A stretch of DNA of 64,000 nt from Streptomyces sp. CG1 (GCF_041080625.1 NZ_CP163518.1:9789501-9853500), one strand, 5' to 3'. Shown: positions 51,236 through 60,761, counted from the stretch's first letter. The notes: generated by a model from the letters alone, not told the origin. Translations and numbers: made by a program.

Positions 51236-52216
51236 ATGAGCATGACCACCGCCAAGACCGACGAGGCTGCCGCGGGGGAGGCCCCGGCGCCCCCCGCCGG
51301 CCCGCGCGAGCGCGCACGTCAGCGCCGCCGTGCCGCCAGACGGCGCGGCGGGGGATGGTGGCCGTATGTCTTCCTGGCCCCCTGGTTCGTGGGCCTGTTC
51401 GGGCTGACGGTCTACCCGATGCTGGACTCGCTGTACCTGTCCTTCACGGACTTCGACCTGCTGACGCCCGCGAAGTGGATCGGCGCCCAGAACTACACGC
51501 ACATGTTCTCTAACGACCCGGTCTTCTGGGACTCGGTGCACGCGACCCTGCTGTACGTCCTGGTGTCCGTCCCGCTGAAGCTGGCCCTCGCGCTCGGCGT
51601 GGCCATCCTGCTCAACCGGCCGCTGAAGGGCATCGGCGTCTACCGGGCCGCCTTCTATCTGCCCTCGCTGCTCGGTGGCGCGGTGGCCATCGCGATCGTC
51701 TGGCGTCAGGTCTTCGGCGGAGACGGGCTGTTCAACGACTTCCTCGGCTGGTTCGGCATCAAGGGCCAGGACTGGATATCGAGTCCGGACACCTCGGTCT
51801 ACACGCTCATCCTGCTCGCCGTCTGGCAGTTCGGCACGCCGATGGTCATCTTCCTGGCCGGACTGAAACAGCTGCCCGAGGACGTCTACGAGGCTGCCGC
51901 GATCGACGGCGCCGGAACGCTCACCCGGTTCTTCCGGATCACCCTCCCGCTGCTCACCCCGATCGTTTTCTTCAATCTGATCCTGCAGATCGTCGACGGG
52001 TTCAAGACGTTCACCCCCGCCTACGTCGTGAGCAACGGCACCGGCGGACCGCTCAATTCGACCATGTTGTACTCCCTCTACCTCTACAAGAAGGGTTTCA
52101 CCGACCTCCAGATGGGCTACGCCTCGGCGCTCGCCTGGGTGCTGTTCCTGGTCATCGCGGGTTTCACGGCGGTCAATTTCGTCGCCGGCCGTTACTGGGT
52201 CCACTACGACGACTGA
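51236..52216 (+). CDS. Sugar ABC transporter permease (MalF type)
   Basis: A 326-residue inner membrane permease with six helices. N-terminal WWPYVFLAPWFVGLFGLTVYPMLDSLYLSF and the EAA loop YEAAAIDGAGTLTRFFRITLPLLTP are typical of MalF-type subunits. A basic stretch (RERARQRRRAARRRGG) precedes the first helix. It lies 48 bp after the binding protein and 29 bp before the partner permease, so the three are one operon. Confidence 0.93.
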   Translation: MSMTTAKTDEAAAGEAPAPPAGPRERARQRRRAARRRGGGWWPYVFLAPWFVGLFGLTVYPMLDSLYLSFTDFDLLTPAKWIGAQNYTHMFSNDPVFWDSVHATLLYVLVSVPLKLALALGVAILLNRPLKGIGVYRAAFYLPSLLGGAVAIAIVWRQVFGGDGLFNDFLGWFGIKGQDWISSPDTSVYTLILLAVWQFGTPMVIFLAGLKQLPEDVYEAAAIDGAGTLTRFFRITLPLLTPIVFFNLILQIVDGFKTFTPAYVVSNGTGGPLNSTMLYSLYLYKKGFTDLQMGYASALAWVLFLVIAGFTAVNFVAGRYWVHYDD

Positions 52217-52244
52217 CGCCGCCCGAGCGAGAGGTTCTTCGACC

Positions 52245-53132
52245 ATGTCCGCCATCACCCCGAGCATTGCGCCGCTCGAGAAGCTTCGATCGCTCCGCTC
52301 ACTCACCGGCCCCCGCCGCATCCTCCTGCACACCCTGCTCATAGGCGTCGCGCTCGTCATGCTCTATCCGCTGCTGTGGATGCTCAGCAGCTCCCTCAAG
52401 CCGGACACCGAGATCTTCACGCATCCCGGCCTGATCCCGAACAGGCTGCACCCGCAGAACTACTCCGAGGGCTGGAGCGGCAGCGGCAACTCCTTCTCGC
52501 TCTACATCACCAACTCGCTGATCGTCACGATCGGGGCGGTGATCGGAAACGTCGTCTCCTGCTCGCTGGCCGCCTACGCCTTCGCACGCTTCGAGTTCCG
52601 CGGCAAGAAGATCTGGTTCGGCCTGATGCTCGGCACGATCATGCTGCCGGTGCAGGCCGTGCTGATCCCGCAGTACACGATCTTCTACAACCTGACCTGG
52701 ATCAACACCTTCCTGCCGCTGATCGTGCCGAAGTTCCTGGCCACGGACGCCTTCTTCATCTTCCTGATGGTGCAGTTCATCCGCTCCATCCCACGCGAGC
52801 TGGACCAGGCCGCGATGATGGACGGCGCGAACCCCCTCCAGATCTACTGGAAGATCATCCTGCCCCTGATGAAGCCGGCCCTGATCACCACCACGATCTT
52901 CACTTTCGTCTGGACGTACGACGACTTCCTCCACCAGCTGGTCTACCTCCAGCAGAACGCCCGCTTCACCGTCCCCCTCGGCCTGACCCTCTTCCTGGAC
53001 AAGACGAGCGGCTCCTCCTACGGCGCGATGTTCGCCATGTCGACACTCGCCCTCGCCCCGACGCTCATCTGCTTCCTCGTCTTCCAGAAGAGACTGGTGG
53101 AAGGCCTGGCGACCACCGGAATGAAGGGCTGA
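52245..53132 (+). CDS. Sugar ABC transporter permease (MalG type)
   Basis: A 295-residue permease with six helices: LLHTLLIGVALVMLYPLLWMLSSSLKPDTEIF at the start and the EAA loop DQAAMMDGANPLQIYWKIILPLMKPAL. It pairs with the upstream MalF-type permease. Only 5 nt separate its stop from the following gene, a possible polysaccharide lyase, which suggests that the imported sugar comes from the same pathway. Confidence 0.93.
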   Translation: MSAITPSIAPLEKLRSLRSLTGPRRILLHTLLIGVALVMLYPLLWMLSSSLKPDTEIFTHPGLIPNRLHPQNYSEGWSGSGNSFSLYITNSLIVTIGAVIGNVVSCSLAAYAFARFEFRGKKIWFGLMLGTIMLPVQAVLIPQYTIFYNLTWINTFLPLIVPKFLATDAFFIFLMVQFIRSIPRELDQAAMMDGANPLQIYWKIILPLMKPALITTTIFTFVWTYDDFLHQLVYLQQNARFTVPLGLTLFLDKTSGSSYGAMFAMSTLALAPTLICFLVFQKRLVEGLATTGMKG

Positions 53133-53137
53133 CCAGC

Positions 53138-54967
53138 GTGCATCTGCCATACCAGCGCGGTCCGCTGCACGACCTGCCGGACACCCCGCAGGCGTACGAC
53201 GCCGTCCTCGCCGACGTCACCGGGCAGGCCCTCGCCCGCATCACCCCCGAGGGCAGCCTCGAACACCCCGACGCCCGCGACGACATCGGCGACACCTCCC
53301 TCGGCATCACCTCCCTGCTGGCCCTCGCCTGGCAACGCGCCAAGGACCCCCGGCTCCCGGAGGCGGTCCGCCGCAGTCTCGCCTTCCACCTGCGCGAGCG
53401 GGTGTACACCGAGGACAACCCCGGCTACCCGAATCTCAGGACCGTCAACTCGGGCCTGCCGTACGCCCGTTACGTACTCGCCCCCGGCGCCCACCCGATC
53501 GGCGACTGGCCCAGCACGGTCTGGGCGCTGCTCCAGGCGGTCAACGTCCTCGACGCGGCCGACGGCCTCCTGGACGACGAACAGCGCACGGAACTACTGC
53601 AGTTGGCGCACGGCTACTGGCGCCGGCTCACCGAGGCCACCTTCTTCAACCCGCAGGAGGCGGGCAACCAGGCCATCGGCTGTGTGGCCGGCGGCCTGAT
53701 GCTCGCCCGCCATCTGCCCACGGAGGAGGCCGCACCGGTCCGCTCCCGCGCCCTCGCCCTGTACGCCGACGAGATCCGCGCCCACCGGGTCCGCGACCGG
53801 GGCGCCCTGCTGCCGCCCGAGCACGGCGGCGCCTACGACAACAACTACGGCCCGATCTCCCTTTCCTTCCTGGCCCAGGCCCACCGCGTCAGCGGCGAGG
53901 ACATCTTCGCCCAGGACGGCGACACCCTCGCCCGCTACATCGACGCGCGCCTGACCTCCGGCGGCTACGACAACGGCGGCCCCCGGTACAGCGAACAGCA
54001 CTCCGGCTTCGAATCCGTCCTGGGCCTGCGCTACTTCAGCGCCCGCATCGACTCCGACCTCGGCCGCTACCGGGGCGACACCCGCTGGGGCCGGCACGCC
54101 GTCCGGCAAGACGGCCGGATCGACGGGCACTTCGCGTTCATGCTGGTCTGGCAGATCCAGGACACCACCCGCTGGCATCGCACCCCGTCGACCCGGCCCA
54201 CCCGCCACCACCTGCGCTCCGGCGCGGTCTCGGTGGCCTTCGACAACCGGATGACCCCCTCCCTGATCGAGGCGGGCGGCACCTACTACCTGCCCGCCGC
54301 CGTGCGCCGCCAGCATGGATTCGGACCGGTCACCGACGGCTTCCTGCTGTGCCGCCCGATGGGAGAGGTCCGGGTCGCGGACGTGCGCGCCGACGGGCTC
54401 GCGGCGAAACTGGTGACCAAACCGGTCGTCGGCCGCGACCACGTCCTGCGCCATGTGCGCTCGCTGTACGTCACCGACGGCACGCGCCTGTGGGTGACGG
54501 TCGCCGTGGAACGGCTCGACGGGGCGCCGTACCTGCTGTCCGGACTGCCGTACGCCGCCGACGACGGCGACCGGGTGCGCCGCAGTGCCGAGGGCGAGGT
54601 CACCTCGGCGGGCGGCCTGCGTCTCACCCACCCCACGGACAGCGGCCCCGACCACTTCGACGCCCGCGCCGAACTCACCCAGGAACAGGCCGCGTTCACC
54701 CTCGCCGCCGACCCGCGTGGCTATGGAAACCCCGACGAGGGCTGGCGCCACCTGCTCTCCTCCTCCGCCCTGGAGGCCGCCCCGGCACCGGGGGCCCCGG
54801 ACGGGCTGCACGTGTTCGCCGTACGGTACGGGCCCGGCGGCGGCTTCGCGCCCGCCTTCGCCCACGACGAACGGGGTCTGACGGTACGCACCGAGGCGTT
54901 CACGGCGGTGGTCGGCGATCCCGTGGGCGATGCCCGGGGCGAACCCCGGCTGACGCTGAGTGCCTGA
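53138..54967 (+). CDS. Unassigned alpha/alpha-toroid protein, possible polysaccharide lyase or hydrolase
   Basis: A 609-residue protein without signal peptide. The N-terminal half looks like a helical (alpha/alpha)6 barrel: GNQAIGCVAGGLMLARHL, GGAYDNNYGPISLSFLAQAHRVSGEDIF, GPRYSEQHSGFESVLGLRYF. The second half is beta-rich (GAVSVAFDNRMTPSLIEAGGTYYLPAAV). This layout resembles heparinase II/III-type lyases, with Asn-Asn and His-Tyr candidates, but I cannot fix the active site. GTG 53138 is 5 nt after the permease stop. It likely degrades the oligosaccharide brought in by the importer. Confidence 0.55.
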   Translation: MHLPYQRGPLHDLPDTPQAYDAVLADVTGQALARITPEGSLEHPDARDDIGDTSLGITSLLALAWQRAKDPRLPEAVRRSLAFHLRERVYTEDNPGYPNLRTVNSGLPYARYVLAPGAHPIGDWPSTVWALLQAVNVLDAADGLLDDEQRTELLQLAHGYWRRLTEATFFNPQEAGNQAIGCVAGGLMLARHLPTEEAAPVRSRALALYADEIRAHRVRDRGALLPPEHGGAYDNNYGPISLSFLAQAHRVSGEDIFAQDGDTLARYIDARLTSGGYDNGGPRYSEQHSGFESVLGLRYFSARIDSDLGRYRGDTRWGRHAVRQDGRIDGHFAFMLVWQIQDTTRWHRTPSTRPTRHHLRSGAVSVAFDNRMTPSLIEAGGTYYLPAAVRRQHGFGPVTDGFLLCRPMGEVRVADVRADGLAAKLVTKPVVGRDHVLRHVRSLYVTDGTRLWVTVAVERLDGAPYLLSGLPYAADDGDRVRRSAEGEVTSAGGLRLTHPTDSGPDHFDARAELTQEQAAFTLAADPRGYGNPDEGWRHLLSSSALEAAPAPGAPDGLHVFAVRYGPGGGFAPAFAHDERGLTVRTEAFTAVVGDPVGDARGEPRLTLSA

Positions 54968-54977
54968 GCGCCGGGCC

Positions 54978-55589
54978 TCAGATGGGCAGGCCGAGCAGCC
55001 CCCAGCCGCGCTGCTCGGCCGCACGCACCACCACGGCCCACTCCCGCAGCAGCACAGCGAACTCGTCGAAGTTCGCGATCCACCGGCCGGGCGCGGCGGC
55101 GTGCGTGTCGTACTCCTCGCGCAGGCCGTCCAGCAGGGGCTCGGCATCAGACCAGCGGGCGGCCAGCGCGGACACGGTCGCGGGCGGACAGACGAGCAGC
55201 AGCCTCGGCCGCCAGGGCGCCGGATCCGCCGGGAACAGGCCGGAATCCGGAGCGTCGTCGTCCTCGTCCGTGCCGTCGTACCACATCCCCAGGTGGCCGA
55301 GGAAGGCGTCCAGCGGCCGCGTGAGTGCCGGAGCGGCGAACTGCCGTACGTCGTCCCAGGATTCACCGGCCCAGAAGTGCGGCTTGTACGAGCCGGTGGT
55401 GCTGTGGAACTCGTACCGGCCGGCCCAGGGCACCTCCGGCGAGGCGGGCCACACCCAGCCCGATCCGGGCTCCGCGTCCCAGTCGGTGTCGGGGCACGCC
55501 GCCTCGTACAGCACGCCCTCCCGCTCGGCCGCCGGTGTCCGCTCCAGCCGTTCCCAGTCGAGCGCGAGCACGGTGATGTCCAACCCCAT
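54978..55589 (-). CDS. Uncharacterised soluble protein
   Basis: A 203-residue Trp- and Asp-rich protein (MGLDITVLALDWERLERTPAAEREG; WVWPASPEVPWAGRYEFHSTTGSYKPHFWAGESWDDVRQF; ATVSALAARWSDAEPLLDGLREEYD). I do not recognise a named family. It starts 12 bp after the stop of the upstream kinase gene, so the two are likely cotranscribed. No membrane segment or signal is visible. Confidence 0.7.
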   Translation of the reverse strand: MGLDITVLALDWERLERTPAAEREGVLYEAACPDTDWDAEPGSGWVWPASPEVPWAGRYEFHSTTGSYKPHFWAGESWDDVRQFAAPALTRPLDAFLGHLGMWYDGTDEDDDAPDSGLFPADPAPWRPRLLLVCPPATVSALAARWSDAEPLLDGLREEYDTHAAAPGRWIANFDEFAVLLREWAVVVRAAEQRGWGLLGLPI

Positions 55590-55600
55590 GAGAACGCAGG

Positions 55601-56233
55601 CTAGCCGGAAGACACGACCAGGTCCGCCCGCCCCCGGGTCGTCGCGATCAGGTCGGCGTTGCGCTGGTCCGTGCTCAGGACCCAGGCCACGGCCGTGTCG
55701 TGGTCCTTGCCGAACTCCTCGTGGCGGGCGATCAGCCGGCGGATGCGCTCGTCCTCGTCCGTCTCGCAGAACCAGACCTCGTCCAGGCACGGCCGTACCC
55801 GGGCCCATGAACCTTCCGTCAGCAGGAGGTAGTTGCCCTCGGTGACCACGAGCCGGGCGGTCGGTGGCACCGGGATCGCGCCGGCGAGGGGCTGCTCCAG
55901 GACCCGCTCGAAGCCGGGGGCGTAGACCACGTCGTCGGTGTCCTCGTGCAGCCGCCGCAGCAGTGCCGCGTATCCGGCCGGGTCGAAGGTGTCCGGCGCG
56001 CCCTTGCGGTCCCGGCGGCCGAGCCGGTCCAGTTCGGCGTCGGCGAGGTGGAAGCCGTCCATGGGAACGTGCGCGGCCCACGGCGGCCCGTCGGCGTTCA
56101 GGGCCCGCACCAGCTCCTCGGCGAGCGTCGTCTTGCCCGCACCGGGGCTGCCCGCGATCCCGAGCACGGCACGCCGGCCGTCCCGGACGAGGCCACGGGC
56201 ACGATCGAGGAGATCGTCGAAGGTCAGCGGCAC
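55601..56233 (-). CDS. Uridine kinase-like P-loop nucleoside/sugar kinase
   Basis: A 210-residue P-loop kinase of the uridine kinase/phosphoribulokinase type (often annotated nucleoside/nucleotide kinase family protein). Walker A is GIAGSPGAGKTTLAEEL, and MDGFHLADAELDRLGRRDRKGAPDTFD matches the substrate loop. VVTEGNYLLL follows. GTG 56233 starts VPLTFDDLL; no ribosome site is seen, and a leaderless start is possible. It is divergent from the pgmB-GH65 pair and may phosphorylate fructose or a nucleoside. Confidence 0.83.
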   Translation of the reverse strand: MPLTFDDLLDRARGLVRDGRRAVLGIAGSPGAGKTTLAEELVRALNADGPPWAAHVPMDGFHLADAELDRLGRRDRKGAPDTFDPAGYAALLRRLHEDTDDVVYAPGFERVLEQPLAGAIPVPPTARLVVTEGNYLLLTEGSWARVRPCLDEVWFCETDEDERIRRLIARHEEFGKDHDTAVAWVLSTDQRNADLIATTRGRADLVVSSG

Positions 56234-56328
56234 ACGGGACAGTGTGGCACCGAAACTTTTGCCGAGAAGTACGCCCGGTGTGGCGTGCGCCACTCACTGG
56301 AGCGTGGCTCATGGGGAAGAGTGCCGGT

Positions 56329-57069
56329 ATGACTCAGCTCGGTCTTCCCGACGGAATCCAGGCCTGTCTGTTCGACCTCGACGGGGTCGTCACCAAGACG
56401 GCCGTCGTGCACGCGGCCGCCTGGAAGGAGACGTTCGACGCGTTCCTGCGGGACTACGAGGGGGAACAGGGGCGACCGTTCGACGCGGTCGCCGAGTACG
56501 ACGAGTACGTCGACGGCCGCCCCCGCGCCGACGGCGTCCGCGCCTTCCTCGACTCGCGCGGCATCCACCTGCCCGAGGGCACCCCCGAGGACCCACCTCA
56601 GGCCCGCACCGTGCAGGGCCTCGGCAACCGCAAGAACCTCCTGCTCCTGGAGAGGATCCGCACCGGCGGTGTGGAGGCCTACGAGGGCACCCTGCGCTAT
56701 CTGGAGGCGGTCCGCGCCGAGGGACTGCGCACCGCGATCGTCTCCTCCAGCGCCAACTGCCGGGACGTGCTGCGCTCCGTCGGCGCCGAGCACTTCTTCG
56801 ACGTACGGATCGACGGAGTCGTAGCCGCCGAACGGCAGCTGCCGGGCAAGCCGCACCCCGACACCTTTCTCGCCGCCGCCCACGACCTGGGCGTCGAGCC
56901 GGCACAGGCCGCCGTCTTCGAGGACGCGCTGGCCGGCATGGAGGCGGGCCGCGCCGGCGGCTTCGGATACGTGGTCGGGGTGGACCGCGTCGGCCAGACC
57001 GACGCGCTGTACGCGCACGGCGCGACCGTGGTCGTGAAGGACCTCGCCGAGCTGGGAGGCAAGCAGTGA
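56329..57069 (+). CDS. pgmB: Beta-phosphoglucomutase-family HAD enzyme
   Basis: A 246-residue HAD hydrolase with nucleophile Asp16 and Asp18 in LFDLDGVVTKTAVVHAAAWKETFD, VSSSANCRDVLRSVGAEHFFDVRIDG, and KPHPDTFLAAAHDLGVEPAQAAVFEDALAGMEAG. It converts beta-glucose-1-phosphate to glucose-6-phosphate when paired with a GH65 phosphorylase. ATG 56329 is preceded by GGGGAAGAG; ATG 56311 is an alternative. Its stop overlaps the next start (GTGA), so the pair is coupled. Confidence 0.9.
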   Translation: MTQLGLPDGIQACLFDLDGVVTKTAVVHAAAWKETFDAFLRDYEGEQGRPFDAVAEYDEYVDGRPRADGVRAFLDSRGIHLPEGTPEDPPQARTVQGLGNRKNLLLLERIRTGGVEAYEGTLRYLEAVRAEGLRTAIVSSSANCRDVLRSVGAEHFFDVRIDGVVAAERQLPGKPHPDTFLAAAHDLGVEPAQAAVFEDALAGMEAGRAGGFGYVVGVDRVGQTDALYAHGATVVVKDLAELGGKQ

Positions 57070-59432
57070 TCACCGACCGGTCGTACAGCGTGGAGCCGTG
57101 GGCCGTCCGGGAGACCGCCCTCGATCTGGACGTCCTCGCCCAGAGCGAGTCGGTGTTCGCGCTGTCCAACGGGCATGTCGGCTGGCGCGGAAACCTCGAC
57201 GAGGGCGAACCGCACGGCCTGCCCGGCAGCTACCTCAACGGCGTGCACGAGGTGCATCCGCTGCCGTACGCGGAGGCGGGCTACGGCTACCCGGAGTCGG
57301 GCCAGACGGTCATCAACGTCACCAACGGCAAGGTGCTCCGGCTGCTGGTGGACGACGAGCCGTTCGACCTGCGCTACGGCCGGCTCGTCGCCCATGAGCG
57401 GGTCCTGGACCTGCGCCGCGGGGTGCTGGAGCGGACCTGCGAGTGGACGTCCCCGGCAGGCTCCACGGTCCGGGTGCGCTCGACCCGGCTGGTGTCGCTG
57501 ACCCAGCGCGCGATGGCCGCGGTGGCGTACGAGGTGGAGGCCGTCGGCGGCCGCAGCCGGGTGGTGATCCAGTCCGAGCTGGTCGCCAACGAGACCCTGC
57601 CGGAGTCGAACGGCGACCCGCGCGCGGCCATGGCGCTGCAGTCGCCGCTGGAGCAGGAGGACCACTTCGCCGCGGGCAGCCGGCTGCGGTTGGTGCACCG
57701 CACGCGGCGCAGCGGCCTCAGGGTGGCCGTGGCCGCCGACCACGTCGTCAGCGGCCCCGAGCGCACCACCACGCGGAGCGAGAGCGGCAGCGACGTGACC
57801 CGGCTGACAGTCACGTCCGTGCTGGAGCCCGGGCAGAGACTGCGGGTGGAGAAGCTGGTCGCGCACGGCTGGTCCGGCACCCGCTCGCTGCCCGCGATGG
57901 CCGACCAGGTCGACGCCGCGCTCGCTGCCGCCGCGCACGACGGCTGGCAGGGCCTGCTGGCCGAACAGCGGGCCTGCCTCGACGACTTCTGGGCCCGCGC
58001 GGACGTCGAGGTGGAGGGCGACGAGGAGGTCCAGCAGGCGGTCCGCTTCGCCCTGTTCCACGTCCTGCAGGCCGGCAGCCGCGCCGAGCAGCGCGCCATC
58101 CCGGCGAAGGGCCTGACCGGCTCCGGCTACGACGGGCACGCCTTCTGGGACACCGAGATGTTCGTGCTGCCCGTACTCACCCACACCGCCCCCGCGGCCG
58201 TCGCCGAGGCGCTGCGCTGGCGGTACAACACGCTGGACGAGGCACGGGAGCGCGCGGCCCAACTGGGGCTCGGCGGCGCCGCGTTCCCCTGGCGGACCAT
58301 CGCGGGACCGGAGGGCTCGGCGTACTGGCCGGCCGGCACCGCCGCCTTCCATGTGAACGCAGGCATAGCCGACGCCGTGATCCGGTACGTCGAAGCCACC
58401 GGGGACACCGAGTTCGAACGCGAGGCCGGCGTGGAACTGCTGGCGGAGACGGCCCGGCTGTGGCGCTCGCTGGGCCACCACGACTCCCGCGGCGTCTTCC
58501 ACATCGACGGCGTCACCGGACCCGACGAGTACAGCGCGGTCGCCGACGACAACACGTACACGAACCTCATGGCCCGGCAGAACCTGCTCGCCGCGGCCGA
58601 CGCCGTCGAACGCCATCCGCGCGAGGCGGCCCGGCTCGGCATCGACGAGGAGGAGAGCGCGGCCTGGCGGGACGCAGCCGAGGCCATGCACATCCCCTAC
58701 AACGCCGAACTCGGCGTCCACGAGCAGCACGCCGGGTTCACCCGCTACCAGCGCTGGGACTTCGCCGCCACCCGCGCCGACCAGTACCCCCTGCTCCTCC
58801 ATTTCCCCTACTTCGACCTCTACCGCAAGCAGGTGATCAAACAGGCCGACCTGGTGCTGGCCATGTACACCTGCGGCGACTTCTTCACCACGGGACACGC
58901 CGAGGAGGACGAGGACCAGGTCGCCCGGAACTTCGCCTACTACGAGCCGCTGACCGTCCGGGACTCCTCCCTGTCGGCCTGCTGTCAGGCCGTCATCGCC
59001 GCCCAGGCGGGCCATCCGGACCTCGCCTACGCCTACACCACCGAGGCGGCCCTGATGGATCTGCAGGACCTGGAGCACAACACCCGCGACGGGCTGCACA
59101 TCGCCTCGCTGGCCGGCACGTGGATGGCGCTGGTGGCGGGCTTCGGCGGGATGCGCCGCGACGGCGAGCGCCTGCGGTTCGCGCCACGCCTGCCCGACCG
59201 GCTGAGCAGGCTCGCCTTCAACGTCGGGTTCCGCGGGCGGCGGCTGCGCGTGGACATCGGTGCGGACAAGGCGACGTACGCGCTGCTGGACGGGCCGCCG
59301 CTGACCCTGCGCCATCATGGGGAGCCGCTGACGGTGAGCACCTATGAGCCGGCCGTACGGGCCGTACCGCCGGCTGTCCGCCGCCCCGCCCCTCGGCAGC
59401 CGCGGCATCGGGAGCCGAACGGCGGCCTGTAG
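57066..59432 (+). CDS. GH65 disaccharide phosphorylase (maltose/trehalose/kojibiose type)
   Basis: A 788-residue cytoplasmic phosphorylase. The N-terminal beta-sandwich (LALSNGHVGWRGNLDEGEP-like FALSNGHVGWRGNL) is followed by an (alpha/alpha)6 barrel with KGLTGSGYDGHAFWDTEMFVLP, GPEGSAYWPAGTAAFHVNA and the acid Glu488 in VTGPDEYSAV. A phosphate-binding region lies in LTVRDSSLSACCQAVIA. It splits an alpha-linked disaccharide with phosphate, giving beta-glucose-1-phosphate for PgmB. Exact linkage specificity is not readable. The start is GTG 57066, coupled to pgmB. Confidence 0.9.
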   Translation: MITDRSYSVEPWAVRETALDLDVLAQSESVFALSNGHVGWRGNLDEGEPHGLPGSYLNGVHEVHPLPYAEAGYGYPESGQTVINVTNGKVLRLLVDDEPFDLRYGRLVAHERVLDLRRGVLERTCEWTSPAGSTVRVRSTRLVSLTQRAMAAVAYEVEAVGGRSRVVIQSELVANETLPESNGDPRAAMALQSPLEQEDHFAAGSRLRLVHRTRRSGLRVAVAADHVVSGPERTTTRSESGSDVTRLTVTSVLEPGQRLRVEKLVAHGWSGTRSLPAMADQVDAALAAAAHDGWQGLLAEQRACLDDFWARADVEVEGDEEVQQAVRFALFHVLQAGSRAEQRAIPAKGLTGSGYDGHAFWDTEMFVLPVLTHTAPAAVAEALRWRYNTLDEARERAAQLGLGGAAFPWRTIAGPEGSAYWPAGTAAFHVNAGIADAVIRYVEATGDTEFEREAGVELLAETARLWRSLGHHDSRGVFHIDGVTGPDEYSAVADDNTYTNLMARQNLLAAADAVERHPREAARLGIDEEESAAWRDAAEAMHIPYNAELGVHEQHAGFTRYQRWDFAATRADQYPLLLHFPYFDLYRKQVIKQADLVLAMYTCGDFFTTGHAEEDEDQVARNFAYYEPLTVRDSSLSACCQAVIAAQAGHPDLAYAYTTEAALMDLQDLEHNTRDGLHIASLAGTWMALVAGFGGMRRDGERLRFAPRLPDRLSRLAFNVGFRGRRLRVDIGADKATYALLDGPPLTLRHHGEPLTVSTYEPAVRAVPPAVRRPAPRQPRHREPNGGL

Positions 59433-59477
59433 GTGCCGGGTTGTGCAGTCGGTCGGCTGCGGCGCCACCGGCCGGTC

Positions 59478-60371
59478 TCAGTTCAGCACCCCCGACAGCT
59501 GCCCCAGCAGGTCGCTCGTCGCGTCGGCCGCGAGCAGAGCGGGGAGGGTGCCGAGAAGGAGGACGGCCGCCGCGGCCGGCCACAGCTGGGGCGGCGGGCT
59601 CGTCTGCAGGGCCGCGATCCGCCGGGTGACGGACCGGTCGGTGAAGTGGAGGGCGCAGGCGGCACGGGCCCGGCCGGCGGTGAGCGCGGCACGGGCCAGC
59701 GCCCGTGCGGTGGTGCGCCGGTCGCCGACCGTGGCCGCCGCGTGCTCGTCGGCCCATCGCTCCACGAGGAAGCCGACGGCCGTACGCACCGGTTCGAGCA
59801 GCGGGTCGGCCGCCGCCGCGAGCGTCGCCGCCGTGACCAGCGGCCCGTGCCGGTGGGCGAGATGGGCGCGCTCGTGCGCGAGGAGCACCCGCCGCTCGGC
59901 GGGATCGAGGGCGCTCAGCATCGCCGAGGTGACCAGGATCCGGCCCGGCCGGCCCGGGATCGTGAACGCCTGTGGCACCTCGGAGGCGGCGACGATCAGC
60001 TCGCTGTCCGCCGGGTGCCCCGCGCACAGCCGGCGCAGGGTCCGCCGGGTGCACCGCTCGGCGCGCACGGCCCGGTGCACCCGCAGGGCGATCACCGCCA
60101 GCGCCAGGCAGGCCGCGAGGCCGATCGCCTCGGGCACCGGATCGGTGACCGTCCGCCCGTCCTCGCGGGCCTCGTGGATCACCGGCGGTGCGTCCCCGAG
60201 CAGTGCGGTGGCCAGCAGGAGCAACGACCAGGTGGTGGCCGCGGCGGTCAGCACGGCCGCCGAGGTCAGCACGCGGACGGCGAGCGCCGGAGCGACCCGC
60301 CGGGCGATCAGCGGCCCGACCGCCGACAGCAGCAGGGACAGCACCAGCGGGCTGTACACGTCGAACCTCAT
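59478..60371 (-). CDS. M56-family membrane metallopeptidase (BlaR1-like)
   Basis: A 297-residue membrane protein with three N-terminal helices, one near the C-terminus, and an M56 zinc motif HERAHLAH at 166-173 (His166, Glu167, His170). No penicillin-binding sensor domain is attached, as in many Streptomyces M56 proteins. It probably cleaves the adjacent BlaI-type repressor after an envelope signal. Its ATG overlaps the repressor stop (ATGA). Confidence 0.87.
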   Translation of the reverse strand: MRFDVYSPLVLSLLLSAVGPLIARRVAPALAVRVLTSAAVLTAAATTWSLLLLATALLGDAPPVIHEAREDGRTVTDPVPEAIGLAACLALAVIALRVHRAVRAERCTRRTLRRLCAGHPADSELIVAASEVPQAFTIPGRPGRILVTSAMLSALDPAERRVLLAHERAHLAHRHGPLVTAATLAAAADPLLEPVRTAVGFLVERWADEHAAATVGDRRTTARALARAALTAGRARAACALHFTDRSVTRRIAALQTSPPPQLWPAAAAVLLLGTLPALLAADATSDLLGQLSGVLN

Positions 60372-60751
60372 GCGCCGCCTCCGCCGAGCAGTTCGCGCAG
60401 TGCCCGCTCCTCCTCGGGGCGCAGCCCGGTCACGAACTGCTGCAGCGCGGCGATCGGGTCCGGGCCCCGGTCCAGGGCCTCGTGCATCGCCTCGGCGGTC
60501 AGCTCGGCCGCGTTCTTCGCCGGCCGGTACGCACCGCGCCGCCCATCGGCGTCGCGCAGGACGAGCCCTTTGTCGAAGAGGCGTTTGAGGATGGTGTGCA
60601 CCGTGTTGTAGGCGAGTCCGCCGTCGATCTCGGCCTGGATCTCCGCCGGGGTCAGCGGCCGCTCGGTGGCCCACAGCGCGGCCAGCACCTCGCTCTCCAG
60701 CTCACCGGCGCTGCGCCGCTCCGCCCTGCCGCGGGACCCTGTGCCAGCCAT
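60368..60751 (-). CDS. BlaI/MecI/CopY-family repressor
   Basis: A 127-residue winged-helix repressor: LESEVLAALWATERPLTPAEIQAEIDGGLAYNTVHTILKRLFDKGLVLRDADGRRGAYRP, then a short dimerisation tail. It is coupled to the M56 protease gene, forming a signal-controlled repressor pair. TACG-type dyads at 60762-60772 and 60862-60878 lie between it and the divergent glycosyltransferase operon, which is a likely target. Confidence 0.9.
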   Translation of the reverse strand: MAGTGSRGRAERRSAGELESEVLAALWATERPLTPAEIQAEIDGGLAYNTVHTILKRLFDKGLVLRDADGRRGAYRPAKNAAELTAEAMHEALDRGPDPIAALQQFVTGLRPEEERALRELLGGGGA

Positions 60752-60761
60752 GCCCCAACCT

